NCBI RefSeq assembly: GCF_014647035.1
Contig: NZ_BMOK01000003.1
Coordinates: 248,001-312,000, forward strand
DNA length: 64,000 nt
Source of the DNA: Sporolactobacillus putidus
Lineage (GTDB): Bacteria; Bacillota; Bacilli; Bacillales; Sporolactobacillaceae
Direction: 5' to 3'
Positions 16,003 to 25,115 of this stretch are shown here, piece after piece. The stretch's first letter is position 1; each line of letters begins with the position of its first letter. The notes beneath the pieces are model-generated. The model was not told the DNA's origin, searched no databases, and worked only from the letters and a program-made list of their open reading frames with translations. The position numbers were made by a program, and so were the translations under genes.

Positions 16003-17211
16003 TCATTTGGAACAGATAAGTGTGAATATTTTGGGAATACCTATGTCGCTGATTTTCATATTTGGCGTTTCATCCAGACGCTCGACACGTAAACCGGTTT
16101 GAGCAAACGCCGTTATAATTTCACCGAGTGTCCACTCTCTGAGATAAACTTTATTCTGCAGATCCTCACTTCCTGACGTCAGATGTTTGCTGTAGGCCAC
16201 ATTCCGTTCCTTCAGTGTCTTGTCAAAATAGTTGCCGAAAACGACCTGCTTCTTTCCCCGGGTCGTTACAAGCTTCATCGATACCGGATGAAACTCCTGG
16301 AGCACCAATTTCCCTCCCTGTTTCAGCAACTGATAAATCAGAGCGGCCAGGGGCTCGAGATCGACGAAATAATGCAGCACGCCAAGCTCCATCAGGACAA
16401 TGTCGTTTTCTGGTACTTTAATTTCTTCCGGAAGGTGTAAGACATCGGAAACGACAAAGTTCAAGTCAACATTGAGTGCGGCTGCTGTCTGTCTTGCATA
16501 GGCCGCATTCTCCTCTGAGATATCAACAACTGTAACATGGGCTCCAAGCATTTCGAGAGCCAGCGCCTTGCCGCCGTGTGAACCGAGTAAATTGATGACT
16601 TTTTTGCCTTTGGGATCACCGATATACGAAGCAAGCTGCGCAAGTCTGCCTTCCGGATCGTTTCTGATTTTTTCGGCGGCCTGCTTCGGTGTGCCGAACC
16701 GCTTGATCCACGCTTCGTACGCATCATCGTTCCAGGCCCGGCCATTTTGACTAGCGGCAGACTCCTGCAGCCTGTACAGATATTTTTTTATCGCAAGATA
16801 AAGTGGATCATCTTTTTTTAATACGTTCAAGAAGGAATCGACGGACTTCGCATAAAACGAATAGCCGCCGCAATTTGCGATGAGACGTTCGGGATCCGTC
16901 CGGATAACTTCGCCGTGCCTGCAGACAATCTTGAAGGAAAAACGGTCAATCCGAAAGAGAAATGAGACCTCTTTTCCCTGTTTTTCCATGGCGCCCGCCC
17001 CATAGGATTGGAACAGGAGGCGGATGTCATCCATCGCATCCCACTGTACGGACATCCGTGTATCTGATTTTTCCGGCGGATCAGGCACGACACCTTGAAC
17101 GGCGAGTGCTCCCTGCCCTTCAAGCGTATAAGGCACGCCGGCCTGTTCGATCAGACTGACCGCAGTGATCACGGCGTTTATCCATTCTTCTTTTGATGTA
17201 TGATCTTTCAT
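16003..17211 (-). CDS. class I SAM methyltransferase with N-terminal nucleotidyltransferase-like domain
   Basis: 402 residues. The C-terminal half (about 180-402) is a Rossmann methyltransferase: motif I VINLLGSHGGK (205-215), acidic Asp230 in VTVVDISEENAAYARQ, FVVSDVLHLP, and a Tyr/His-containing LMELGVLHYFVDLEPLA. The first 150 residues are different: VPYTLEGQGALAVQGVV resembles the glycine-rich opening of nucleotidyltransferase-fold proteins, but the paired catalytic aspartates are not evident (SDTRMSVQW), so this part may be a degenerate binding module. The substrate is unknown. The gene is flanked by the EXLDI gene and yumC on the same strand but is well separated from both. Confidence 0.72.
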   Translation of the reverse strand: MKDHTSKEEWINAVITAVSLIEQAGVPYTLEGQGALAVQGVVPDPPEKSDTRMSVQWDAMDDIRLLFQSYGAGAMEKQGKEVSFLFRIDRFSFKIVCRHGEVIRTDPERLIANCGGYSFYAKSVDSFLNVLKKDDPLYLAIKKYLYRLQESAASQNGRAWNDDAYEAWIKRFGTPKQAAEKIRNDPEGRLAQLASYIGDPKGKKVINLLGSHGGKALALEMLGAHVTVVDISEENAAYARQTAAALNVDLNFVVSDVLHLPEEIKVPENDIVLMELGVLHYFVDLEPLAALIYQLLKQGGKLVLQEFHPVSMKLVTTRGKKQVVFGNYFDKTLKERNVAYSKHLTSGSEDLQNKVYLREWTLGEIITAFAQTGLRVERLDETPNMKISDIGIPKIFTLICSK

Positions 17212-17383
17212 TCATATGTCTCCTCGTATTGTTTGAACCCCAGGATTCGTGCCGATGGATGCTTGAACCGTGTGCTCCCAAATGGACTGTAAAGCTTAAT
17301 ATTCATCCGGATCTTAGCACCTTATCATTATTATAAGGGTAATGTCCGCGAAAAAACGATCAGTTTTGCTGAATTTTAGCATA

Positions 17384-17418
17384 AAACCAGTCACCGCTTC
17401 CCGCTCAGTGACTGGTTT
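17384..17418 (-). terminator. terminator of yumC
   Basis: AAACCAGTCAC and GTGACTGGTTT form a perfect 11-bp stem with a 13-nt loop; on the minus strand TTTTATG follows. It lies 49 nt past the yumC stop. Confidence 0.8.
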
Positions 17419-17466
17419 ATCAACAAATCATTTGTTTTTTTCTTTCGCAAAGAGTCGACGGGCATT

Positions 17467-18477
17467 TTATTTTGAAAAAAGTTCTTCGGCACTTGAGCTG
17501 TGCATCGGCTGTGTCCGCGAATCCGGATCAATGTAGTGTTTTGCGTTGTTGACAGCAGTCGGGGCTTCGCCGAATCCTGTCGCAATCAGTTTTACTTTTC
17601 CGGGATAAGTGGCTATATCGCCGGCCGCATAAACACCAGGAATGCCGGTTTCCATTTTTGAATTGACAACGATCGAGTTTTTGTCCAGTTCAAAACCCCA
17701 GTCCTTAATCGGCCCGAGGGCGGATACGAAACCATAATTAACGATTAAATCATCGAGAGGCAGATTCTCCTCGCGGGTTCCTTTGACTTCTGATACTATA
17801 AGCTGTTCAATGACCCCATCTGATCCTTCAATTGCTTTTGCAGTGAAAGGAGTCAATATGTTAATCGAAGAGTTCTTCATCTGTTGAACAGTTGTTTCAT
17901 GCGCACGGAATTCATTGCGGCGATGGACGATCGTTACTTCTTCCGCTATCGGTTCCAGCGTATTGGCCCAGTCGACGGCCGAGTCACCGCCACCCAATAT
18001 AACAACCCTTCTGCCTTTGAATTTCTGCACGTCGTCAACATAGTAATGAAGATTCGTCCGCTCATATGTCTCTGCGCCTTCTACTTTCAATGGCCTGGGT
18101 GAAAAAGCGCCGACTCCCGCAGTGATAATTACCGTTTTTGTCCGGTGGCTGGCACCAGATTCTGTATTCAGGACAATCGTGCCATCTTCCAGTCTTTGCA
18201 GTGCTGCGACACTTTCATCAAGCAGCATAGTCGGATGAAACTGCCCTGCCTGTTCCACAAGACGCTTTACGAGATCTTTCGCTTTCACTCGCGGAAAACC
18301 AGCAACATCAAAGATGTCTTTTTCCGGATAAAGTGTTCCCAGCTGACCGCCCAGCTGTGGGAGACTTTCAATTATTTTTACCTTCATTTGGCGCAGTCCT
18401 GCGTAAAAAGCGGTAAACAGTCCTGTCGGACCTCCGCCAATAATCGTTACGTCATACAGAGCTTGATCTTCCGTCAA
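17467..18477 (-). CDS. yumC: ferredoxin/flavodoxin-NADP+ reductase, thioredoxin-reductase-like (YumC type)
   Basis: 336 residues from the chosen TTG, close to B. subtilis YumC (332). The FAD dinucleotide motif is [15 protein letters not shown] near the N-terminus, and the NADPH motif [17 protein letters not shown] sits mid-protein. It lacks the CxxC of thioredoxin reductases, as FNR-type members do, and ends with the FAD-contacting GVYAAGDIA and a C-terminal extension. GGAGGG lies 6 nt before the TTG at 18477; an upstream ATG at 18498 precedes that RBS and is less likely. It moves electrons between NADPH and ferredoxin or flavodoxin and is usually essential. Confidence 0.92.
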   Translation of the reverse strand: MTEDQALYDVTIIGGGPTGLFTAFYAGLRQMKVKIIESLPQLGGQLGTLYPEKDIFDVAGFPRVKAKDLVKRLVEQAGQFHPTMLLDESVAALQRLEDGTIVLNTESGASHRTKTVIITAGVGAFSPRPLKVEGAETYERTNLHYYVDDVQKFKGRRVVILGGGDSAVDWANTLEPIAEEVTIVHRRNEFRAHETTVQQMKNSSINILTPFTAKAIEGSDGVIEQLIVSEVKGTREENLPLDDLIVNYGFVSALGPIKDWGFELDKNSIVVNSKMETGIPGVYAAGDIATYPGKVKLIATGFGEAPTAVNNAKHYIDPDSRTQPMHSSSAEELFSK

Positions 18478-18812
18478 AACAATCCCTCCAGAATTCATTT
18501 TGGAAAAATTTTGAATCGTGCCGTGAATGAAAAAACGATGTCTGTTTTTCATTCGGCCGACTCTATCGTCAATCAAAAGAAGATACCGTTTTTGGCAGGA
18601 TTAAAAAATTTAGCCACAACCTTATACTGGAACAATTTTCCTTCCTTCTTTTCGAGCCTCTCACTTGCAAGTTCTCACCTCTAAAAAATAAGGTATCATC
18701 ATTATCTGAAAAAAATCTGAAAGTATGAAGGTTTTTCCTGCAAGAGCGGATTATTTTCTCTGAAACAGCTCATCCTAAATAATAAACCATTCTAACAGGG
18801 TAGGTAAACATT

Positions 18813-19280
18813 ATGGTACTTGCATCGAATTTGTGCCTGTTCTGGATCGTGGTCAATCTTTTTGTCATGCTGCCTAAGAAAATTACGAGAGACGAAACGC
18901 TGTTTCTCTTTCTCACAAGTTCGCTCCTCATTATGTTTGCGCTGATCAATCCCGCAAAACGACTGTACATCGGAGATCCTGGATTGCACTACAGCGCCGA
19001 ACAAGGCATCGCTTTTTTAGTTAACCGAAATCTTATCTTCCCTTTTCTGACCATCATTGCTGTTAACCTGATGCAATATGGTATACAGTGGCAAAAAGGT
19101 GTGACAGTACTTATTTCATTCTTGACGTTTATTCTCTATAGCTATATTGAAGAAAGATACACTGTTGTATCCCACGTCTCTCTGCCATCCCGGATTTCTT
19201 TCTTTTTCCTTTATTTCGCACTCATTCTTCTTCTTCTAAAAGGATTTCGACTTTTAGCGGAAACAGAACCTTTAAGATGA
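18813..19280 (+). CDS. uncharacterised four-helix membrane protein (pair member 1)
   Basis: 155 residues starting MVLASNLCLFWIVVNLFVML, with hydrophobic segments near 4-20, 30-44, 70-90, 95-110 and 125-145. It shares an opening motif with the next gene: a hydrophobic helix, then [LM]PK[KR]-x-TR-x-[EQ]TL (here LPKKITRDETL). I recognise no named family. The RBS is weak (GGTAGG about 9 nt before ATG). The two genes lie 33 nt apart, are co-oriented and diverge from yumC. Confidence 0.65.
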   Translation: MVLASNLCLFWIVVNLFVMLPKKITRDETLFLFLTSSLLIMFALINPAKRLYIGDPGLHYSAEQGIAFLVNRNLIFPFLTIIAVNLMQYGIQWQKGVTVLISFLTFILYSYIEERYTVVSHVSLPSRISFFFLYFALILLLLKGFRLLAETEPLR

Positions 19281-19313
19281 AATGCCGCGTCTGCATTGAA
19301 AAGGGGGATGACG

Positions 19314-19802
19314 GTGAAATTTTATCATACTGCTTTTAATCTGAATGAATGGTTTATCCTGCTCACCGGAACGGTCGTATTTCTGTTAGTGTATCTCATG
19401 CCGAAGCGATTCACCCGGGTACAGACATTGACTATGCTCCTGATCGGCTTCTATCTCGGTTGCACGTTCGATGAAACGTTCGGAATCGGTCCATTCAACT
19501 ATTACGATATTAACAATACCTCGTTCATGGAACTATGGGATGTGCTGACTTATGTCATGTTTAGCCCTTTTGCTTATTTTTTTGTATATGGATACTCGAA
19601 TGTCAAAAAAAGCAGAACAGCTTATTTTTTTTACATTTCAGTCTGGGCTTTGGGCGCGATTCTTCTCGAGGCTCTTGCCTGGCATGCCGGAGTTTACCAT
19701 TATCTGAACGGCTACCGCCAGTATTATTCGCTGCCGTTCTACCTTCTGGCATTGACTGTGACGATGATCTATTACCGTCTGTTTATTAAAGAATCAGGCT
19801 GA
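19314..19802 (+). CDS. uncharacterised membrane protein (pair member 2)
   Basis: 162 residues with about five hydrophobic segments. The first helix ends in YLMPKRFTRVQTL, the same motif as its upstream neighbour, so the two are probably paralogues. Between helices lie DETFGIGPFNYYDINNTSF and a conserved-looking ALAWHAGVYHYL. The GTG at 19314 is preferred because AAGGGGG ends 6 nt before it; an in-frame ATG at 19308 directly abuts the RBS. The 3' end overlaps the convergent crcB gene by 9 bp. Function unknown. Confidence 0.65.
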   Translation: MKFYHTAFNLNEWFILLTGTVVFLLVYLMPKRFTRVQTLTMLLIGFYLGCTFDETFGIGPFNYYDINNTSFMELWDVLTYVMFSPFAYFFVYGYSNVKKSRTAYFFYISVWALGAILLEALAWHAGVYHYLNGYRQYYSLPFYLLALTVTMIYYRLFIKESG

Positions 19803-20159
19803 AGCAAAAAAATGTCCAAGCCAATACCCTACGCTTGCTAAAATCAGCCCGGCGCCGTAACTTGCGAGCAAATAATAAAGGGCGGTCGTTCCCTTACGGT
19901 TGATAAAGAGCTGCACGGCTTCGAAATTGAACGTTGAAAACGTTGTAAATGCACCGGCAAAGCCGACTCCAAGTAAAAGCTGCCACGTCACGCCCGCTGC
20001 TGATCCGATCAGGCAGCCGAGAAGAAAAGTTCCCGTCAGATTTATAAAAAATGTACCCAGGGGAAATCCTGAAGCCGTGCGTCCGTTCAGCACGATACTG
20101 ATCGCATACCTTGAAACAGCCCCCGCAAACCCTCCGGATGCTACCAGCAGAAATGTCAT
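19794..20159 (-). CDS. crcB2: fluoride ion channel subunit FluC/CrcB (second copy)
   Basis: 121 residues, four hydrophobic helices, with GGFAGAVSRYAISI at the N-terminus, FINLTGTFLLGCLIG and GFAGAFTTFSTF, the pore-lining Asn and Phe-box motifs of the Fluc family. It exports fluoride passively. It overlaps the upstream crcB by 4 bp (ATGA), consistent with paired subunits as in many Gram-positives. Confidence 0.93.
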   Translation of the reverse strand: MTFLLVASGGFAGAVSRYAISIVLNGRTASGFPLGTFFINLTGTFLLGCLIGSAAGVTWQLLLGVGFAGAFTTFSTFNFEAVQLFINRKGTTALYYLLASYGAGLILASVGYWLGHFFASA

Positions 20160-20545
20160 TTTCTCATTCTCTTCCTTTCTTCAATACCACTGCCGAATTG
20201 ATAGCCTAATGCCGAACAGATCAGACCCCCGATACTGCTGATCAAAAAATCAATCAGCGCAGCGCCCAGGTCGCCGCTCTCAATCATCCGCACCACATCA
20301 ACGCTCAGTGTTGAAAAAGTAGTCAGGGCGCCAATGATCCCTGCGCCGATCCCGGCTTGAAATTTTACCGGCAAGTGTTTGAAAACATAACCGTTCAGCC
20401 AGCCCAGGGCGAAGCATCCGGAAAGATTGATCACGAGCGTTGCCAGCGGAAAGGAAAATGGCCAAATCCAGTTTCCCGCTAAATCAATGAGATAACGCAT
20501 GACGGCGCCCAAAGCACCGCCCACGCCAACAAAAAGTGTGTTCAC
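20156..20545 (-). CDS. crcB1: fluoride ion channel subunit FluC/CrcB (first copy)
   Basis: 129 residues. Family motifs are GVGGALGAVMRYLIDL, LVINLSGCFALGWLNG and GIIGALTTFSTLSVDVV. The GTG at 20545 has AAGGA about 9 nt upstream and gives the family length; a GTG 36 nt earlier would place the RBS within the coding region. It lies 38 nt after parC on the same strand; no fluoride riboswitch is visible in that short gap, so expression probably depends on read-through from parEC. Confidence 0.92.
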   Translation of the reverse strand: MNTLFVGVGGALGAVMRYLIDLAGNWIWPFSFPLATLVINLSGCFALGWLNGYVFKHLPVKFQAGIGAGIIGALTTFSTLSVDVVRMIESGDLGAALIDFLISSIGGLICSALGYQFGSGIEERKRMRK

Positions 20546-20583
20546 TTTCTTTCTTCCTTCACCGTTCAATTTCTCTGTCACAG

Positions 20584-23034
20584 TTAAACGATATCATCCT
20601 GACTCTCATTTGAAACATTTTTCCATATCTCAGAAACATTACCGTCTTCATCCTGGTCGACGATAAAGGAACCGTTGCTGTAACGGTCGGATGGACGTAT
20701 TTCTGAACTATCCACGGTAACGGTTTGACCTTTTTCCGTTAACAGCTGAATCGTGTCTTTGGCAGATACAAGTTCAATGCCGGCAATATGATGAGGCTTC
20801 GTTTTCAGTTCACGAAGCATCACAAGACCGCGTCGTGCACGAGCACTTTTTTCCAACTGCCCGGCTACCCGCATTTTTTTAATTGCGCCCCGATCGGTGG
20901 CTATAAACAGGTCGTCTTCCGAGCCCTCTGAAAATATAACACTGCCGACGACCCTGTCCCCCGGTTTAAGCTGGATCGCTTTGACTCCGGCAGCCCTCAG
21001 ACCAACGGTACCCGCTTCATCTTCAATAAAGCGCAGGCCAAAGCCGAGCCAAGTAGCGACAATGATCTCCATCTTTCCGTTTGTCAGGAACGCATGAAGA
21101 CATTCATCCCCTTTTTTCAATTTTAGCGCAGTCAGCGGTTTGGAATAGCGCTGAGCCTGATATTCTGCCAGTTCCGTACGTTTCACCATGCCAAGCTTTG
21201 TTATAAAAGTCATGTAAAGGGTTTTCGTCTGAAAATCTGCAACAGGAACGGCCGCGATAACTTGCTCATCCGTTTCGACGGCCACCAGGCTGGCCACGTG
21301 CTGACCCAATTCCTTCCAGCGCCTATCCGGAATTTCGTGAACCGGGAGGTAGAGATAGCGTCCCATGTTGGTAAAGACGAGCAGTGTATCGGTCGTATTC
21401 ATTTCACGCTGAAAGAGAACCCGGTCCGTGTCTTTCATGGCCGCGGCATCCTCTCCGCTTGCGGAATAGGACCGCAGACTGGACCGCTTAATGTATCCAT
21501 GCTTCGTCAGGGAAACAATGACATCCTCGGCAGCGACCATGACTTCAAGATCGATTTTTATTTCCTCGATTTCATTCTCGATGGTTGTCCGCCTCGCGTC
21601 GGCGTACTTTTTTCTGACCTCATTCAGTTCTTTTTTGATCACCGCGATCAATTTTTTTTCAGATGCGAGAATGCTTTCCAGCCGTTCAATCGTCCTGGCG
21701 AGTTCTCCTTCTTCTTTCTGCAACGTCACAATATCGGTGTTCGTCAACCGATAGAGCTGCAGATTGACAATCGCTTCAGCCTGAGCCTCGCTGAAACCGA
21801 ACGCTTCCGACAGATTCTGCTTCGCATTCTTTTTGTCCTTGGACGCGCGAATGACGCGGATGACATCATCAAGAATGGAAACGGCTTTGATCAGGCCTCT
21901 GACAATATGCTGGCGATCTTTGCTTTTATCCAGTTCATACTGTGAGCGTCGTGTAACGACTTCTTTCTGATGTTCGATGTACGCCTCAAGAATCTCTTTG
22001 AGCCCCAGTTGACGCGGAGCCTTATGATCGATGGCGACCATATTGAAATTATAGGCAATCTGAAGATCGGTATTTTTAAAATAGTAATTCAGCACGCCGC
22101 GGGCATCCGCATCTTTTTTCAGTTCGATAATGACACGCATTCCGCTGCGGTCTGTTTCATCGCGGACTTCCGTAACGCCCTCCACTTTGTGATCCAATCG
22201 CAGCTCATCCATCTTTTTGACGAGCTGCGCCTTATTGACTTCATAGGGAAGCTCAGAGATGATAATCTGCTGCCTGCCGGTACGCAAAGTTTCAAATTCC
22301 GCACGCGCGCGGATCACGATCTTGCCCTTACCCGCTCGATAAGCCTTCTTAATTCCGTCAATGCCCTGAACAATGCCGCCGCTCGGAAAATCCGGCCCTT
22401 TCACGACGGTCATCAGATCGTCGACCGTACAGTTCGGATGTTCCATCAGCATCACGGTCGCATCGATAATTTCGGCAAGAGAATGCGGCGGAATCTCTGT
22501 CGCATACCCTGACGAAATTCCGGTCGATCCATTCACAAGCAAGTTAGGAAACTTCGAAGGAAAGACAATCGGTTCTTCCAGTGTATCATCGAAGTTCGGG
22601 ACATAGTCAACGGTCTTTGCGTCAATGTCGCGGAGCAGTTCTTCAGAGATCCGGGACAGGCGCGCCTCCGTGTAACGCATGGCCGCCGGCGGGTCGCCGT
22701 CCAGGCTTCCGTTGTTTCCGTGCATTTCAATAAGGGGCATTCGCAGCTTCCAGTCCTGACTCATACGGACCATAGCTTCGTAGACAGACGCGTCGCCATG
22801 CGGATGATAGTTGCCTATAACGTTGCCCACCGTTTTCGCCGATTTACGGAAGGGTTTGTCGCTCGTGTTTCCGTCACGGAGCATCGCAAACAAAATACGG
22901 CGCTGTACCGGCTTTAATCCATCCCGGACATCCGGAAGCGCGCGCTCTTGAATAATATATTTGCTGTATATGCCGAAACGGTCGCCGATGACTTCTTCAA
23001 GCGGCAGATCGAGCAGTTTCTCTCGGCTCACCAT
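20584..23034 (-). CDS. parC: DNA topoisomerase IV subunit A
   Basis: 816 residues, full length. Topoisomerase IV decatenates sister chromosomes; ParC cuts and rejoins DNA. The catalytic Tyr121 lies in AMRYTEARLS and the IGNYHPHGD motif is at 73-81. At the position of S. aureus Ser80 there is Ala82 (HGDASVYEAMV), while the acidic Glu86 is kept. The C-terminal half has the six-bladed beta-pinwheel repeats (for example GRYLYLPVHEIP, LGMVKRTELAEY, DRGAIKKMRV). It starts 2 nt after the parE stop. GyrA is excluded by the missing GyrA box and the pairing with ParE. Confidence 0.97.
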   Translation of the reverse strand: MVSREKLLDLPLEEVIGDRFGIYSKYIIQERALPDVRDGLKPVQRRILFAMLRDGNTSDKPFRKSAKTVGNVIGNYHPHGDASVYEAMVRMSQDWKLRMPLIEMHGNNGSLDGDPPAAMRYTEARLSRISEELLRDIDAKTVDYVPNFDDTLEEPIVFPSKFPNLLVNGSTGISSGYATEIPPHSLAEIIDATVMLMEHPNCTVDDLMTVVKGPDFPSGGIVQGIDGIKKAYRAGKGKIVIRARAEFETLRTGRQQIIISELPYEVNKAQLVKKMDELRLDHKVEGVTEVRDETDRSGMRVIIELKKDADARGVLNYYFKNTDLQIAYNFNMVAIDHKAPRQLGLKEILEAYIEHQKEVVTRRSQYELDKSKDRQHIVRGLIKAVSILDDVIRVIRASKDKKNAKQNLSEAFGFSEAQAEAIVNLQLYRLTNTDIVTLQKEEGELARTIERLESILASEKKLIAVIKKELNEVRKKYADARRTTIENEIEEIKIDLEVMVAAEDVIVSLTKHGYIKRSSLRSYSASGEDAAAMKDTDRVLFQREMNTTDTLLVFTNMGRYLYLPVHEIPDRRWKELGQHVASLVAVETDEQVIAAVPVADFQTKTLYMTFITKLGMVKRTELAEYQAQRYSKPLTALKLKKGDECLHAFLTNGKMEIIVATWLGFGLRFIEDEAGTVGLRAAGVKAIQLKPGDRVVGSVIFSEGSEDDLFIATDRGAIKKMRVAGQLEKSARARRGLVMLRELKTKPHHIAGIELVSAKDTIQLLTEKGQTVTVDSSEIRPSDRYSNGSFIVDQDEDGNVSEIWKNVSNESQDDIV

Positions 23035-23036
23035 CT

Positions 23037-25007
23037 TTATTCAACACCTTTCACAACTGTCAGGTTCTCATTTTCAAGGATGTTTGTTTCTTCGTCAAGA
23101 CCGAACGCGACATGAGATTCGATCCACTTGCGGCGCGGTTCAACCTTATCGCCCATCAGGGTCGTCACTCGCCGTTCAGCGTAGGCAAGATCATCAATTT
23201 TTACCCGGATCAGCGTCCGGGAATCCGGGTTCATCGTTGTCTCCCATAGTTGATCCGCATTCATTTCGCCCAGACCTTTGTACCGCTGGATGGTGTACCC
23301 CTTGCCGATCTTTTTTATCGCTTCTTTCAGGCCTTTCTCGTCCCAGGCATATTCAAGAACTTCTTTTGCCCCCGTCCCGCGACTTACCTTGTAAAGAGGG
23401 GGCAGGGCAATATAAACCTTACCCGCATCAATCAGCGGTCTCATGTATCGGTAGAAAAAGGTCAGCAGCAGCACCTGGATATGAGCCCCGTCATTGTCCG
23501 CATCGGTCATGATGACAATTTTATCGTAATTGCTGTCCTTGATCGAAAAATCAGCCCCGACGCCTGCACCGATCGCATAGATGATGGTATTGATTTCTTC
23601 ATTTTTTAAAATATCTTCGAGCCGCGCTTTTTGTGTATTGATGACTTTTCCGCGTAACGGAAGAACAGCCTGAAATTTCCGGTCCCGGCCCTGCTTGGCA
23701 GAACCGCCGGCCGAATCGCCCTCAACCAGGTAGAGCTCGTTGCGGTCCGCGTTCTTTGATGAGGCGGGTGTAAGTTTTCCGCTCAGAAGGGACTCTTTCC
23801 GCCGTGCCTTTTTGCCGTTCCGGGCTTCTTCGCGCGCCTTGCGGGCGGCGAAGCGCGCCTGCTGGGCCCGGATCGCTTTCCTGATCAGCATTTCGCTCGT
23901 CTGTGGATTTTCTTCTAGAAAGTAGGACAACTGCTCGGAAACAACGGTATCGACTGCCGACCGAGCTTCGTTCGTCCCTAGCTTCTCCTTCGTCTGGCCT
24001 TCGAACTGAAGCAACTGTTCCGGTATCCGTAAGGAAACAATACCCATAAATCCCTCGCGGATATCGCTGCCGTCAAGATTCTTATCCTTTTCTTTCAGCA
24101 GTCCCGACTTTCTTGCGTAATCATTGAATACGCGTGTCAAAGCCGTGCGGAATCCGGACTCATGTGTTCCGCCGTCTTTCGTCCGGACGTTGTTGACAAA
24201 CGACATCAGGTTCTCCGAATAACCGTCGTTAAACTGGAAAGCGACGTCGACTTCCATATCGTTTGCTTTTCCTTCAAACGAAACAACGGGATGCAGGGTG
24301 TCCTTATCTTCATTCAGATAGGAAACAAAAGCCTTTAATCCCTCCTCATACTGATAAACTTCCTCTTTTCCGGAACGTTCATCGGAGAGGACAATCTTCA
24401 TTCCTTTTTGCAGGAAAGCAGATTCGCGCAGCCGCTCGCTCAGGACATCAAACTGAAAAGTTGTCGTGCTGAAAACAGAGGCGTCCGGTTTAAAATGAAT
24501 CAGCGAACCGCTTTCTCTGGATGTGCCTATTTTTTCAAGTGTCGACACCGGATGGCCGCCCTGTTCAAAACGCTGTCTGAAAATGGAACCGTCCCGCCAG
24601 ATCGTGACTTCAAGCCATTCGGACAAAGCGTTTACTACAGACGATCCGACCCCGTGAAGACCACCGCTTGTTTTATAGCCGCCGGTCTGTCCGAATTTTC
24701 CGCCGGCATGGAGGACAGTAAATATGACTTCGACTGTCGGCTTACCCGTTCGGTGGATACCTGTAGGCATGCCCCGTCCGAAATCACGGACACTGATACT
24801 TCCGTCCTTATGGATTCTGACCAGGATTTCGTTGCCAAAACCGGCCAGAGCTTCGTCAACGGCATTGTCGACAATTTCGTAGACCAAATGATGCAGGCCC
24901 CTCGAATCTGTTGATCCGATGTACATACCGGGACGTTTTCTGACCGCTTCCAGACCTTCCAAAATTTGAATGGTGTCATCATCATAGGCCGATACTTGTC
25001 TTGCCAA
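23037..25007 (-). CDS. parE: DNA topoisomerase IV subunit B
   Basis: 656 residues from a TTG start, matching B. subtilis ParE (655). GHKL ATPase domain: VRKRPGMYIGSTDSRGLHHL, EIVDNAVDEALAG and GLHGVGSSVVNALS. TOPRIM domain: VEGDSAGGSAKQGRDRKFQA, PLRGKVINTQKAR and MTDADNDGAHI. The TTG at 25007 (reading LARQVSAYDD) has AAGGGG 8 nt upstream; an in-frame GTG 18 nt earlier would contain that RBS. It provides ATP hydrolysis for ParC. Confidence 0.97.
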   Translation of the reverse strand: MARQVSAYDDDTIQILEGLEAVRKRPGMYIGSTDSRGLHHLVYEIVDNAVDEALAGFGNEILVRIHKDGSISVRDFGRGMPTGIHRTGKPTVEVIFTVLHAGGKFGQTGGYKTSGGLHGVGSSVVNALSEWLEVTIWRDGSIFRQRFEQGGHPVSTLEKIGTSRESGSLIHFKPDASVFSTTTFQFDVLSERLRESAFLQKGMKIVLSDERSGKEEVYQYEEGLKAFVSYLNEDKDTLHPVVSFEGKANDMEVDVAFQFNDGYSENLMSFVNNVRTKDGGTHESGFRTALTRVFNDYARKSGLLKEKDKNLDGSDIREGFMGIVSLRIPEQLLQFEGQTKEKLGTNEARSAVDTVVSEQLSYFLEENPQTSEMLIRKAIRAQQARFAARKAREEARNGKKARRKESLLSGKLTPASSKNADRNELYLVEGDSAGGSAKQGRDRKFQAVLPLRGKVINTQKARLEDILKNEEINTIIYAIGAGVGADFSIKDSNYDKIVIMTDADNDGAHIQVLLLTFFYRYMRPLIDAGKVYIALPPLYKVSRGTGAKEVLEYAWDEKGLKEAIKKIGKGYTIQRYKGLGEMNADQLWETTMNPDSRTLIRVKIDDLAYAERRVTTLMGDKVEPRRKWIESHVAFGLDEETNILENENLTVVKGVE

Positions 25008-25115
25008 ATAAAAAACCCCTTTCACCGCCTGACTGACTTAGCTTCGTAAATAGGCGGTATATTTCTGTCTTTGTAAAAAGGCTGACCAGTCTTCCTTAAT
25101 AACGTATTTCTCGTT

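Noticed and set aside
20545-20584. Fluoride riboswitch before crcB1
   Set aside because: Only 38 nt separate parC and crcB1; no aptamer can fit.
21262-22512. Long plus-strand frames opposite parC (227 and 180 codons)
   Set aside because: They are antisense to a highly conserved gene and have Phe/Ile/Asp-rich shadow composition with no RBS.
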